Assembly: GCA_947652605.1 (NCBI GenBank)
Contig: OX393577.1
Coordinates: forward strand, 22,199,466-22,263,465
Origin: Elmis aenea
Taxonomy: Eukaryota; Arthropoda; Insecta; Coleoptera; Elmidae
DNA length: 64,000 nt
Direction: 5' to 3'
Every line of letters begins with the position of its first letter. Within the stretch, counting starts at the first letter, position 1. The position numbers and the translations under genes were made by a program. A model generated the notes under the pieces. It was not told where the DNA came from. It made no database searches and saw only the letters and a program-made list of their open reading frames with translations. Below, one piece after another: positions 23,256 through 35,679 of the stretch.

Positions 23256-24320
23256 CAGGGTGGTTCACTTTTTTGTAGCAAAACTTTAACAGTCGATACA
23301 AAAACTTATTTTAAAGCGAATATTCCAGGTCAACATTGGTCCGTAAACGCTTCATTTTAAAGATACAGGGTGTTGAAATTTTCAAAAAAATATCGATAAT
23401 TTTTAACCGTTTCTCAACCAGTAAATATATTTAGACCAAATTTGGTATGCAGCACCACCTTACAGGTTACCATATTAGGTGAGAATGTCAACCCCCCCAC
23501 AAGCAACCATTGGCGGAGTTGTGGAGGTTCAGTTTCAATAAATGTAATAAAAAAGTAGTACGGCCCTGTTCAAAATTAAACTCGTACTTGTTTTTTGGTA
23601 GAGCATTCTATTCTAATCAAAAAGCGCCTTTTGACTTTTCTTCGTATCTGCCACCGTTGGCGCGGAATTTGATTTATTTTACTATTCTCGCGAAAAATTT
23701 GCTCATAAATTCGATCTAAATATATCGCTAATATTCGAAATAAAGAAATAATTGCCGATTTTTGCAGCTTTTAATAACAGAACATGCTAATAATGAGGGA
23801 AGAAGTTTCGATAAATTAACGATTATTGATTCACATTTTGAGCATTTACTCTGTAGTCTGCAATTTTCTGCTTTTCGCGATATTTTTAGATCAAACGCAA
23901 ATTTTTCACGAGAATAGTAGAATAAATCAAATTTTGCGTCAACCGGTGGTAGAAAAGTCAAGAACACTTTTTGTTTAGAATAAAATGTTCTACCCAAAAA
24001 CAAGTTCAAGTTTGATTTTAAATAAGGCCGTACTAGTTTTTTATAAAATTTATTAAAACTGAACCACCAAAACTCCGCCACTGGTTGCTTGTGGGGCTTA
24101 AAATTCTCACCAAATATGCTAACCTGTAACCAAATTTGTTTTAAATATATCAACTGGTTGGGAAACGGTTTAAAATTATCGATATTTTTTTGAAAACTTG
24201 AACACCTTGTATCTTTAAAATGAAGCGTTTACGGATCAATGTTGATAATGGAATATTAGCTTTAAAATAAGTTTTTGTATTTACTGTTAAAGTCCTGCTA
24301 CAAAAAAGTGGACCACCCTG
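23256..24320. mobile_element. Long-inverted-repeat mariner-like element
   Basis: CAGGGTGGTTCACTTTTTTG at 23256 pairs with GTGGACCACCCTG ending at 24320, TA on both sides (23254-23255, 24321-24322). Arms of about 470 bases (to about 23735 and from about 23860) enclose a loop of about 125 bases. The 141-codon minus frame at 23728-24153 and the 69-codon plus frame at 23510-23719 are mirror translations of the two arms and share the motif FSFNKxxKKxVRP. I treat them as by-products of the arms, not genes. Confidence 0.88.
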
Positions 24321-24322
24321 TA

Positions 24323-27300
24323 TAAACGAGTAATATGTCGCAGAGTTTAAATTTCTGATTTGAATTCGATACATTTTGTCTACCAAATTAAACTGAAAAT
24401 ATTATTTCAACTTGGCCTTACAAATTTGTAAAGAAAATTAAATTCGTATCTTGTACTCAACGTGTAATACACTTCATGGTTTATTTTTCGTAATGGAAAT
24501 TTTCCATATATGACAACCATACAAGTACGTATGAAAAATTGCAAAATATATTTGATATTGCTTCGTAGAAGACCTAATATGATTTTAATATTTCACATAT
24601 CTAATCTGAAATGCTCTGAAAAATTGTAATAAATTTTATTCACTGGCAATAATTCAAGAGGGATGAATACGTCTGGAAAGACGCGATGACAGCGCAGAAT
24701 ATATCATCTATCGAGATAGAATCCTTTAGAAAAGTGATATATAAAAGTTAGCGTATATGGGCAAATGAGGCCAACGGTTTAGACGGGCCCGGCGCGTCGC
24801 TGGTTGTACAACAGGAAATTGCTTCTAGCTTTTGCTCGATTAAAAAACGCTGTAGCTTAAAATAACATTTAAAAAATATATATATATACAGTGATGCTTG
24901 AAGAATACAAATCTACCTGCATAACTCGTGTAATGCATTTATTTCGCTAGGATTTAATTGCAAACGAAAGTTATTGAAAAAAGGTTAATCAGAAAAAAAT
25001 AGATGATTTTTTTTTCTTAAGAAGTTATAGTTGGAATTAATGTAAAAAGTATTGAAGTCAATTCAAATGTGAATATAAAAAACAATTTTGCAGTTTGAGT
25101 CACACAATATAATACAATTTATTATCCAGTCTCAATCTAGTAAACTTCACACAAAGAAATGAGACGCGAAAATAATTTAAAAACTTGAATTATTGTAGGT
25201 TAAAAACATATCTTATAATTGTTAATCTCTTGTAACAAGCGCAATGTTTAAAAAATTTGGTTGGTATCCTGGTAAAATTGTTATAAATTTCAGGTACTTT
25301 CTTATTTGAAATTGCTACTGCTTACAATTTGATGGCTAAAGCAAACCTTTTTGTTTTACTTGATATCTAGATTCAGTGAATAATTAATACAATATGTTAA
25401 CTTAGCATGAAATGTTTAAGCTGAATTGTTATTAAGAGTACGACTGGTAATGGTTTGCATTTGCTGGTACAACCTAAGATGTGAATTCATGTTTAACAAA
25501 AGGGTTACAAATATTTTGCATTGTCAAATTACGAAAGCGAAAACTTCACAAACGATAACAAGAAATATATTCTTGGTTGAGATTAAATTTTCCGCGATTG
25601 GAAATGTTTTCGTGTTCTATTTTTCCTTATGCTTCTTCGTGTTCTATTTTTATTTCCGGTTTCTTATATGTCGTTAGCTAATATAACGTCGAAGCGCCCT
25701 TAGCTGGTTCTAAATGCTCACAATAGGGTTGGGACATGCAGATACGTATGCCAACCAGTCAAGCATGCATTCCAATGTAGATGTTCACCAATCAATACAC
25801 ATACGAATATTTTTCTTTGCTTTTACGCTTCACTTGTCAGCAGATGTATTAGATTAACGAGTACCATTTGGTAAAATTGTGTATACCTTGCTTTATCTCG
25901 AGTTTCGGCCTCACGCAATCGCGATTTTTTTGTGCAATAAGCAAACATACAGTCGCTTAACTACAAATTGAAAATTGCCCAACACAATCTTTAATTACCT
26001 TTCATTTAGTAAAACCAAAATAATCTAAAGGCTAACAATGCAAACCCGCATTACCCCGCTGTAAAATACCTAAAAAAAAAAACACTTGATTTACTTCTGT
26101 TAAACACATTCGGATGCTAATTCAAGATCAACGTCGTACGATTGATTGTAAGTGACGCCAAATCGTCTGGCAACACTAAACTAAAACACAAAATTAGACC
26201 CAGGGCAGATAACTTCTGTATTACACAATGTTATAGATTTCCAATTTATAACATGAAGTAATTTACACGTCGACTAATGTTTCGAGTTACGACCGATTTC
26301 GTCATTAGTTCGTGAGAGTGAGATTCCGCTACATTCACTTGTTCTCTTTAGGTTCAACTATTAAAAGCAATTCGTTTTAAATTCTCAAACAAGCACAAAT
26401 TTTTCCACAGTTGATATAATTACTACATACGTTACAAGGTAGCCTTCTTATGCTTTTTTGTGTTTGCTTCTATAATAATAGAGTTAAATAAATTACAACT
26501 TGATAATAACAAGTTGAAAGTTATAATGTATGTCTTTTGTTGTAAGAAATTTATTTTAAACACATAAGCGCGCATTTGATCAATGCTATTAAATATAAAA
26601 CACATAAATCATTTTGAAATATGAGCATACAACAAACATTTTACAATCCATCCGAATGTTTCATATGTGCTGCATGTATTTGATTTTAAAAATTCAACAA
26701 TACCAATAAGTTATGACTACAATATTTTGGTTTGTCAATTTTATGTTATTAGTCCTGGGTGTGTAGTTTGTAGTAACGAAAACTGTTTTAACAGAAAAAA
26801 AAAACAACTAGAAAATGGCGCCGGTTTACAAAATCATTTGGGAGTGTACACGCATGCTGCATAAAACCAATATAAATTATTCATTCACAGTTATGGCACT
26901 TAATATAATACATGAAATGTAGAAAATCGAAAACAAATATATGATTCACTTCTCTAAATTGTCGAGTGAAACTTCCATATTCCTGTTCCAAATTATGGTT
27001 TAAGCATAGGTTATATTTTTTTACTGTACTATTAAAGTATTTCAATTGCCTTCTCAATAATTTAAATCCATTATTATTTCAAACCGAGATATTTCTAAAT
27101 TATAACCGATATTACAAATGTAGCAACAAAGTTTCATTATTCAAATCGCAGCTACGGAAGACTGCTTTTAAAATTAATTATTAATAAAATTGTGGGAATC
27201 CACCAATTACTTTCAGTATTCAGTTACCGGCATTAAATATTAAAATTTACGGTCAGCCAAAACCGTATATAACGTGTATTTTATTTTATTTTCATCTGAT

Positions 27301-28734
27301 AGGATGATATTATTTTACGATAAGTGGCCGGTGGTATAACATTGCCAGTTGGTAACTTTTCGTGGCGATATTTTTATTCGTTTGGATTAAATATAATTTA
27401 ATGTGGCTGTTGGCACTACCCACGTGTTTTTACATAATAAAATCCGTGGATTATGACAGACTAAAATATGTTTATAGCCTACAGCTTGTGGTCCAATTAC
27501 CTAGAAGCGTGTTACACTAACGACATTAGTCTATTCATTTATTCATAGAATAATGGACGGAAGGTAGGGGTCGTGAACAAATTATATAATGATACCTTGG
27601 ACACCTTCAAACTACACACCACAAGCTAATCAATCGTTAATGATTTACTACAACAAAGAAATTATGTAATAAGCATACCGTGGGCTGTTAAATTTAATAC
27701 GTTGGCTGAAAAATATTCAACTAACGGTGTTAAGTGGAGATTATATAATTATTAAAGCTTGCTCACGCTAGAATTAGAAACACTTAAAGCTTACGAGCTT
27801 TATCGTAATTAAAAAGCAAAAATATTTGTTAAATACTCAGATAAAGTCTATAATTATTAGTATTTGAATTGAGTCTTACTTTGTTTTTATCAACCGCTAT
27901 TAACTTTAATTATATGACACCTTCAAGATAATCTGTATGTTGCTGAAGTTATCTTAAACAATTGGCCACAAAAACATTGCGCTAAACATCTATCGAAGGC
28001 AAAACAAAACAGCAGAGGGAATTGTACTTGAAAAGAAAATTGTGCAGCTGCCATAATTAATATAAACTAAGCAACTCAATATTTTTTATGAGATGATCCT
28101 TGTATTAGAGTAAAATAGGAATATGTGAAAAACATAACTAATAAGGGTTGGGTTCTTGTCTTAAACTGCTCATATAGACATGATAAAACAGCGAACAGCG
28201 AACAACGAAATTTCGCCATACAATCCACGACAAAATTATTAAACTTGGCTGCAGTTGTTTCTATTCAACATGCACACAGACGATTGACAAATGCTGGTAT
28301 AAAACAAAGTTACGTGTGTGCACGTACACAAAATTTCTTAGTACAAAATCTATAACGGACCTGATTTTGTTGAGCATACAAGTATTCGATTTAAGTTCAA
28401 CATGGGAAGTCTGCTGAAAAGACAGTAAAACCAAAACAAATGATTTTGTATTTGCTATAAACTACTTTTCTCAATGCATGAAAGTTGGTGACAACAATCT
28501 CAATGTAGAAGTTTCTTGTTAATAATTCCAAGGATAAAAAAATCTTTTCAAATAACAATACATATGTCACTACAAACGAGGTGAAGCACAAAATCTTTTT
28601 AGAGTTGCTACGATTATTTTTCATTACATTTATGTATCATTCGTTAATATTAAATATATTTTTTAGGTAAAAAAATATTCTTCCTTTTGTCATTATGAAA
28701 ATCTTAAAAAAAAAAAAAAATTATAAATACCAAA
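24323..28734. other. Long non-coding stretch without recognisable elements
   Basis: These 4.4 kb hold a short (TA)n run near 24885 and a GC-rich spot at 24780-24800 (GACGGGCCCGGCGCGTCG), but no transposon ends, transposase words or exon-like segments that I could support. All frames are short. Confidence 0.5.
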
Positions 28735-29700
28735 GATTTGCGGTGGGCTTTATATATTTTTAAAACGTTAAAGGCGCCTTTAAGTAATTCATTTCCGTCT
28801 TTGGTATATTCAAAAACGGCCTAAATAAATTTTTCACAGATTTATAAACATTTGAAAACAAATTTAACTGTACCTATAATCTTGCTTATTTTTGGCAAAA
28901 ATTTAAGAGTTCTGCAATCGTCTTTATATATTTTTTTTATAAAGATGACGCCCTAAGCAATGCGTTTCCACCTTTAGTTCGTTCAAAAACGGCCTAAGAT
29001 AATTTTTTACTGCTCTTCAGAATTTTAAAAATTATGAAAAGTGATAAGTGAGAGACTTGCAATATTCTTTGACAAAAAATCGAAAGTTCTGCAATGGTCT
29101 TTATATATTTTAAAAATGTTAAGATACCTTAAGCCAGTGTTTCTTAAACTTTATATTCTTAGGAACCCTTCTAAAATTAATAGCTTACACAGGACCTTAA
29201 TAAATTGTTTGGTAGAAAAATTTTTGTTGTTAATTTAGCGTGGCAAGTAAATTTGGATGATTTTAGAACATTATACAGGCTCTGGGGCCCCCTTCAGAAG
29301 GATTGAGGACCCCCAAGGGTCCGCGGACTACACTTTGAGAACCACTGCCTTAAGCAATTTATTTTCACCTTTGTAATGTTTAAAAACGGCTTAACACAAT
29401 TTTTCACAGCTTTACAATATATTTTTTTTATTAATGTAGATATAATCTTGCCCTTTTGGCAAATTTTTGAGATTTCTGCAATTGTCTTGATATTTTCTTA
29501 AAATGTTAAAGTCACCCCGAGTCATGCATTTCCACCTTTGGTTTATTGCAAAACGGACTATAACTATTTTTTACAGGTCTTCAAAATTTTGAAAAATATT
29601 TCTATATATTTTTTTGGAAAAAAATCGTAAGTTCTGCAATGCTTTTTATATATTTTTTTAAATGCTAAAGACCCGCTATGCAAAACTTCCAACAATTTTT
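28735..29700. repeat. Tandem repeat of about 160-177 bp, five units
   Basis: The word TTCTGCAATSGTCTTTATAT recurs at about 28737 (diverged), 28910, 29087, 29474 and 29632. Each unit continues with TTTTTAAAATGTTAAAG, a TTTCCACCTTTGGT-like block, CAAAAACGGCCTAA and TTTTTCACAG. Spacings are about 173, 177, 166 (after removing a 213-bp MITE and its 8-bp duplication) and 158. The units are diverged, which points to an old array. The last unit breaks off near 29690. Confidence 0.8.
29135..29347. mobile_element. hAT-type MITE with perfect 8-bp target duplication
   Basis: The element begins CAGTGTTTCTTAAAC and ends GTTT/TTTGAGAACCACTG, imperfect inverted ends of the CAGTGGTTCTCAAA type. CCTTAAGC flanks it at 29127-29134 and again at 29348-29355, an exact 8-bp duplication typical of hAT. 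The interior includes GGGGCCCCC and GGACCCCCAAGGGTCC, and no coding sequence. It lies within the third unit of the tandem array, so it is younger than the array. Confidence 0.9.
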
Positions 29701-30401
29701 TAGAGCAGTTTTCAGAATGAATTTAACTATTACCACGTTACGTTATAAATAAATACTTATTAATATTTTTTATGGCATATTGTAACGCAGCCACTGCAAA
29801 AACTTACATAATTCTTTATCAAACCGCTATAATACAGTAAAATAGTAAATATTTATGGAACGTTACAATATGCATGATAGTCAAAGGTAGAACTAGGTTA
29901 CCGATATGATAGTGTTAAGTAGTTAAGATCAAGAAAAATGTAAATGAGATTAAATTTGTAAATGGAATTCTCACTTCGACAGTAACAGCGCCGAGCAATA
30001 CCCATGAATGGAACCGACTGTCTAATGAATCGTTCATTCAAGTTCTGAAGTAATAATTACGATAACAATCTGTTAACCGCTTTTTCAATCGCGTCACATT
30101 AGGAGATTTATAAGCCTCTACGAATTCCCATCAGATACATTATTTTAATTCCAGTCTATCCTTTAATAATTCGGGTTGCGGAGAGAAGTCGTCTTTAAAA
30201 ATGTATTCAGGCGATTAGAGCCTTGCACCACGGCGCGAGGAACTGTGCAGGGAGTCTCGGTATTTATAAAAGACGAGAAAACTGCTTAAAGTGGAACATT
30301 GATGATAGCATTATGTTATGAGATTGAAGTAAATTATGTTAACGTATTCTAACGTAGCGTGCGGTGTCAGTTACGACCGCAAGGTGAGGGAAAGCTCTTA
30401 C
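29701..30401. other. Non-coding, probably intron of a minus-strand gene
   Basis: No element was recognised. If the exon at 30402-30444 is real, this is the beginning of its downstream intron. Confidence 0.35.
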
Positions 30402-30444
30402 CTTGCGCGAGGCGTTTTCTTCCTGATTAGCGCCAGTCGACATC
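30402..30444 (-). CDS. Candidate 5' coding exon of an unidentified host gene
   Basis: Read on the minus strand the order is GTGCTTTTGTTTCAG, then G, then ATG at 30443-30441, thirteen more sense codons (whole peptide MSTGANQEENASRK) and GTAAGAG immediately after AAG. The acceptor has a good pyrimidine tract, the donor is near-perfect, and the exon ends in phase 0. The segment is GC-richer than its surroundings and its codons are third-position mixed, unlike the transposon remnants. A start codon one base after a splice acceptor implies a non-coding exon upstream (higher coordinates) and the rest of the protein at lower coordinates, probably beyond the window or in exons too small to detect. 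I do not recognise the N-terminus. A 43-base segment of this quality could still arise by chance in 64 kb. Confidence 0.5.
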
Positions 30445-30855
30445 CTGAAACAAAAGCACTAATTAAATGTAAGTGTGGTAACTTAATCAAAGAAACATTA
30501 AAATTACATTGAAAAACATTCGACAACACCTACTTTACTATTTTATTACATCTCTTGGAAATGTAAATGAAAACATGCAGACATATTGTGGACCCAAATG
30601 AAAGTTTGTAGTAATTTTCTTGTATTATAAAGCTAAATAAAATAGTTTATTATGATTAAATTCAAAATCAAAACTCTCTCTCTCTTATGCAAATAGCTTG
30701 TTTTTGTAGCTAACTGAGAATTAACAACGTATTTAAAGAAAAATGTTGATTAACGTAATAAGGAAATATAGGAATATGGAATCATGAAAATGAAGAGAGT
30801 ATTTCATAAAGTTGCTAGGAGCAAGTAATGTTAAGGAAATAGCTCTGAACTATTA
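30445..30855. other. Non-coding, possible upstream intron
   Basis: AT-rich, no element ends and no coding signal. The pyrimidine-rich acceptor of the candidate exon lies at its left border on the minus strand. Confidence 0.4.
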
Positions 30856-30857
30856 TA

Positions 30858-32027
30858 CAGGGTGTTTCATTTTTCCATGGGACACTATTGCTGTCTCCGT
30901 AAATAATAAAAATACAAGGTTGGTTAAATGAGACAAAAGTTAGCTATTTAGAAGTGAGTTTTAAAAAAAGATCTTGTTTTGTTTAAATATTCCAAGGCTT
31001 GCGTGATATAACGAAAAAACCAAAATCGGTCAACATTTTTAAACTTAAATACCTCGGCCATTGTTGCGAATACACCAAAACGCTTAGGGAAAAATGTTTT
31101 GTACATTTTGTTTGCTGTAAGATGGCGATAGTCAGATTTTTATTTATAAAATACCGTGCGAGATATTTGACAAAACACCTTTTTTTTAATGGTAATCGTA
31201 GTAGGTGATGACGTAGATTTGAAGATTATTTTTATCTCTTTACAATGATATAATATTTTGTCTATTTTCAAAAATAAGCGAAATAACCTAAAAAAATGAA
31301 AATCTTAAGATAAAAATCAAGGTTGCCATGGAATGAAACAATAACCGACTTCAATTGTTTTATTTCGAACGTTGCTCGTTTGTCTATTATAACAATTGTG
31401 TTAATATGTGGAAATAATGTACATCAACAGGTGTTAGTAAGAGGTATAAAATACATTCACATTATGACTATTAGTATGATTATTTTAATTTCGCATAACA
31501 TTTGTTTTAATATCACTGTTTAAAGAGTTACATAATAGACAAGCAAGGGTCGAAATATGGCAACCTTGATTTTTATCTTAAGATTTTGCATGTTTTAGGT
31601 TATTTCGCCTGTTTTTGAATATAGACATATAAAATATTATATCAATGTAAAGAGAAAAAAATAATCTTTAAATCTAAGTCATCGCCCACTAGGACTGTCA
31701 TTTAAAAAAAGTTGTTTTTTCAAATATCTCATACGGTATTTTATAAATAAAAATCTGACTATCGCCATCTTATAGCAAACCAAATCTACAAAACATTTTT
31801 CCTTTGGCGTTTTTGTGTATTCGCAACAATAGCCGAGGTATTTAAGTTTACAAATTTTTATCGATTTCGGTCTTTTCGTTATATCACGCAAGCCATGGAA
31901 TTTTTAAACAAAACAAGATCTTTTTTAAAATACACTCCTAAAGAGCTAACTTTTGTTACATTTAACCAACCTTGTATTTTCATAATTTACGGAGGAAAAG
32001 TGGAAAGTGGAAAAGTGAAACACCTTG
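30858..32027. mobile_element. Long-inverted-repeat mariner-like element
   Basis: CAGGGTGTTTCATTTTTCCA at 30858 pairs with AAGTGAAACACCTTG ending at 32027, with TA on both sides (30856-30857, 32028-32029). Arms of about 470 bases flank a loop of about 230 bases near 31330-31555. The subterminal box GGTTAAATGAGACAAAAG is at 30922-30939. The arms carry matching frames on opposite strands (30999-31208 and 31679-31891, both MRDITK+PKS...), but the differences between them fall mostly at amino-acid-changing positions, so there is no sign of selection for a protein. No transposase remains. Confidence 0.88.
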
Positions 32028-32079
32028 TATATACCTGTATACCCTGTATACCCCAGAACAACGAAACACCAAATACGCA

Positions 32080-32500
32080 AATGGCAAATGAAGAAGAAGT
32101 CATTAAAAAGACAGAAATAATAAAAGCACCTGAAGAAACTCACAGTAGAAAAGCCACCGGAATTTGACAGACCAGAGATGATTAAATATATGGAGAAGAA
32201 GACATCGAACTGCTGTGCTGTACAGAATAATGCAAATAGTGTCAAAAAAAAAAACTAAATACAAGATGATTAGAGAAAGGCAGCCCTTATTCCTATCCAT
32301 AAAAAGGGGGACCGCACAAACTGTAACAACTACAAAGAACTGTCACAGCTATGTAAAACATAAAAAATTTGCGAAAGAGTAATTTTAGAAAAATCGGAGC
32401 ATAAGTAGATACAACTTTGGGAGATTTCCAAGCAGGATTCAAAACAAGAAGACCACCCCATGATTTAGTATTTGTGATGAGACAAATAACCAAAAACCGC
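32080..32500 (+). mobile_element. LINE reverse transcriptase fragment
   Basis: The frame at 32080-32165 gives NEEEVIKKTEIIKAPEETHS and RKATGI. In shifted frames follow YGEEDIELLC, PIHKKGDRTNCNNYKELSQL, KICERVILEKSEHK and FQAGFKTRRPPHDLVFVMRQ (near 32430-32490). These correspond to the start of a non-LTR reverse transcriptase (K-L+ +KA G D I, I-KKGD--NC-NYR-I, Q-GFR--RS--D--F--RQI). The catalytic part is missing. Several stops and frameshifts make it a dead fragment. It begins about 50 bases after the preceding DNA element. Confidence 0.72.
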
Positions 32501-33791
32501 TGGTAGAAGAGGCTTACGGATGATAATAATTACGATAACTGGAAAGAGCAGCATTTACAATCTGTTTTTGGTTTTAATCCATACAAGTGCCTCGAAAAAC
32601 AGCTAAATAAGACTACAACGTACGAAGAGACAAGAATCTTAATATTCCATTTTGATAAGAGATCCTTAAAAACATATTAGGTACGCTTATTTTTATAAGA
32701 TAACAAAGCCTTATTAAGACAAATCAAATTTTCGAATATCATGATGTAAGAATGTTAGATTAACAGTGTTGTGTTAATAATACAAGAAATTTTAAATATT
32801 TGACTAAATTACCTTATATCTTGGATGCATGCAGTAGTCTATAGAGTATACTAATTCTGTCTAAAGTATCAATTTGGCGAAACTAGAAGTAAAGCCATAA
32901 AGGCGACTAAAAGCACTGCTTGTAGGTGAAAAGCGTACCACTACAGAGAATAGGGAGATGTGGACATGAATTTCAATCAACCAGCGAATTTGCGGCGAAA
33001 TTGTTAAAGCGTGAAACAAGCAGAATTTCATCCTACAACTGTATTAAACTACTTAGACAATTAGAGGGCTATGATTATGCTATAAATTGTGAGTTTCGTA
33101 TGAATACAATTGCTTATTTTACATGTTTCAGTAAACAAAAAGAAAACACTTATAATTATTAAATTAATTAACAAACATTTCAATTTAAAAAAAAATTTGT
33201 TGTTAGTATATTAAAAGCAAACTACTTAATATTACTGTGATAAATAATCTCGTGCGTGAACTGTGCACATCAGTAGTAGCTCTAAAAAACTGCAATGAAA
33301 TTATGCACATAATTCTGTAGTGCAAAACAATACAAGTAAATTTGCATTGAAGAAAGCCTTATTTTTTTTTAAATTATTTAATATACAAATGTGCTTTAAA
33401 GAGGTGGGTTTATTTGAACATCAGTACTTTATCGTCAATCATTAGGCACTAAAATTAATTAATGCACACATAAAACGTAAAAATTAATAAGCTAATGCGC
33501 ATTGCTTGATTGACTAATAGGAAATATTAACTGTTAGAATAAATGGCGCTATTAAATAATTATTATAGAGTGATTGCTGTTAATGGCAGCTTCTTTGTAA
33601 TAAACGACTTTAATTCTGGTGCGATTATATCATTACCAAACACGCATTGTGGTGGTAATCGCTTAATTGAGCGATTATAATTGAAATACTAACTCGGCGC
33701 TATAAGGCAGGTTTTTATAGAAAACAATCCCCATTAAAATTATGATACATAAACATTTAACGACATTTTAAAATCTTAGGGAAACAATTCA
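32501..33791. other. Non-coding, no feature recognised
   Basis: A degraded continuation of the LINE is possible up to about 33000 but I cannot confirm it. A 78-codon frame at 32926-33162 shows no motif. Confidence 0.4.
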
Positions 33792-33795
33792 TTAA

Positions 33796-35020
33796 CCCTT
33801 TCACTGCGGCACTCGTTTCTGCAAGTCGTGAACGCTGTGCGGCGTTCGACAGGTAGTGCGTGTTATTACGGTTCCCGCAGTCAGATCCCTACACCTTGCG
33901 TATTAGAGTGGTCGCAGCGAGAAGTGGACTGTGACGCAGAAACCAAAACAGGTCCAAAGCGTTTATTACTGCACTACCTAAAAACATTGGCCTGTCTCAG
34001 CAACGTGGTAATAACCTGTAAATCACAGTAGTCAAATTAAGTCCACTAAAAGTCAACGTTTTTAGAAAAGTCTAAATATCAATCGCGATCCCCTCTCTTT
34101 GCGCATCTCGCGGTCCACTTTTGGGTGCGATCACTCTAATACGGTTCCTGCAGTCAGAGTATAGGTTTTACGTAAAAAAAATATTACAATTTTTTAAATT
34201 TATTTTTAATTTATTGTTACACAATGTCGTACAGTTCTTCGTCGGTGTAAAATTTGTTATTCACACTCATACTTAGGGATTTTTTCAAATTGGATTTAAT
34301 ACTAAAACACGCCTTGATGATTACTAGGTTGAATTATTATAAATTTAACACACAGTAATTGGAATTATTAGGTTAACTGCCAACTATCCAAGTATTCATG
34401 CTAACTTTGATAAACATGCAAAAAGTTCTTCTATTACCCCCTCCGCCCTGGATTATGTATGTAATTAGGGTTTACCTAATTAACTTTTACAGCAGTTGAC
34501 CCAATTGGATTATAGAATTCAACTTAATATTGTTCGTCCCCACATTCAAATATTCAGGTTTTTCACATACTTTGATACAAATGCAAACAGATTCTAATTT
34601 TAAACTTCCGCCCCGGTTTATGTGGATTAACTCTAATTAACTAATACAACAGTTAACCCAGTTTAGATATTGTTCGTCACCACATCCAAATATTCAGGTA
34701 TTTACGCATACTTTTATGAAATGCAAACATATTTGTTCAATGAACAAGTAACATGTAAGAATAATTTGGCGTGCGCTCTGAAAAATCCAGTAGCGCGGAA
34801 TTTTACGGTTCCCGCAGTCTGCGGCTAAAAAGTGTCATACACATATATCGAGCTAATACGTAGAATATGAAGCACAGTATGCCATAGCATGCTAAAAAAT
34901 ACGGAAGAAGTGATATGTCGCTTTAAAAAGTGCTTAAAACACGCCCGCGTAATATTCCGGTTCCCGCACATGAGCCACTAAAATTTTATGCGGAATAATA
35001 CAGTTCCCGCAGTGAAAGGG
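33796..35020. mobile_element. piggyBac-like non-autonomous element
   Basis: CCCTTTCACTGCGG at 33796 is repeated inverted as CCGCAGTGAAAGGG ending at 35020 (14 bases without mismatch), and TTAA flanks both ends (33792-33795, 35021-35024). TTAA plus CCC/GGG ends is the piggyBac signature. Inside, ACGGTTCCCGCAGTC or close variants occur near 33860, 34140, 34803, 34955 and 35003. A second inverted pair, CCGTATTAGAGTG..., lies at about 33898-33930 and 34105-34142. No transposase is present; the 67-codon frame at 33828-34031 runs through the repeats. Confidence 0.78.
34379..34735. repeat. Three diverged tandem units inside the piggyBac-like element
   Basis: The block CCACATYCAAATATTCAGGT followed by CATACTTTGATACAAATGCAAAC starts near 34379 (diverged), 34539 and 34680. 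Between starts lie a CCGCCCYGG-TTATGT block and CTAATTAACT--TACAGCAGTTGACCC. The spacings of about 160 and 141 bases show an old internal duplication. Confidence 0.65.
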
Positions 35021-35024
35021 TTAA

Positions 35025-35677
35025 CTAATTACGGTGCAGATATGCCATCACATATAATTGTGAAATAAAGTGACAATGTATATATTTTGCAAGTCGTTAA
35101 AATAATGATTGTAAAGTGATGTTCTCGTAACAACTCTATTCCTTACATCAGTGTTTTCAAAACTTCAAATATTCGTGTACCGTTACTTGAATTTTTAATA
35201 TTATCAAGTACCCCTTAATATCTACAAGGGCCGAAATTTCAACTTCGCGCAGATATGAATTTGGAAATGGAAAAATGAAGCTTAGAGCTTTATCCGCAAA
35301 TTCAGGAAATTAATTCTGTATTAATAGCCAAAAGGATAATAACTTATTCCCTTTGTAATTATTTCTTACGCAACCATCAGAAGCTAGTTTTAAAAGTGTT
35401 TCTTCTTCTATTGGCAATAGATTCTCGGACATAAATGTGTTGATATTGTAAGGGTATCTTATCCACTCAATATTAACGTCCAGTTTAGGGAAAAATTTGT
35501 AAATTCTAAATTATAGTGATTTTCACATCATCATTTGTGGAATTTCCAATTACATTAATGATTTTTCAATGAATACATTTTTAGACAGAACAACTTGTAG
35601 TTCATTCCGAAGTGCATATAAACGAGTAGAGACGCTTCCAAGCAAAGCCAACGTACTTCGGCATGGAAAAGTAGTCG
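35025..35677. other. Non-coding, no feature recognised
   Basis: Short spacer between two DNA elements, AT-rich, without recognisable signals. Confidence 0.5.
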
Positions 35678-35679
35678 TA

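Noticed and set aside
23728..24153. A 141-codon minus-strand frame, the longest in the window
   Set aside because: It runs from the loop into the right arm of the element at 23256-24320 and has a mirror frame in the left arm. No domain is recognisable.
24870..24895. Short (TA)n microsatellite
   Set aside because: Too short and common in AT-rich insect DNA to carry meaning.
30999..31891. Two similar 69-70 codon frames on opposite strands (MRDITK+PKS...)
   Set aside because: They are the two arms of one inverted-repeat element. Differences between them mostly change amino acids, so there is no sign of a conserved protein.
33828..34031. A 67-codon frame with moderate GC content
   Set aside because: It crosses the subterminal repeats of the piggyBac-like element and resembles no piggyBac transposase.
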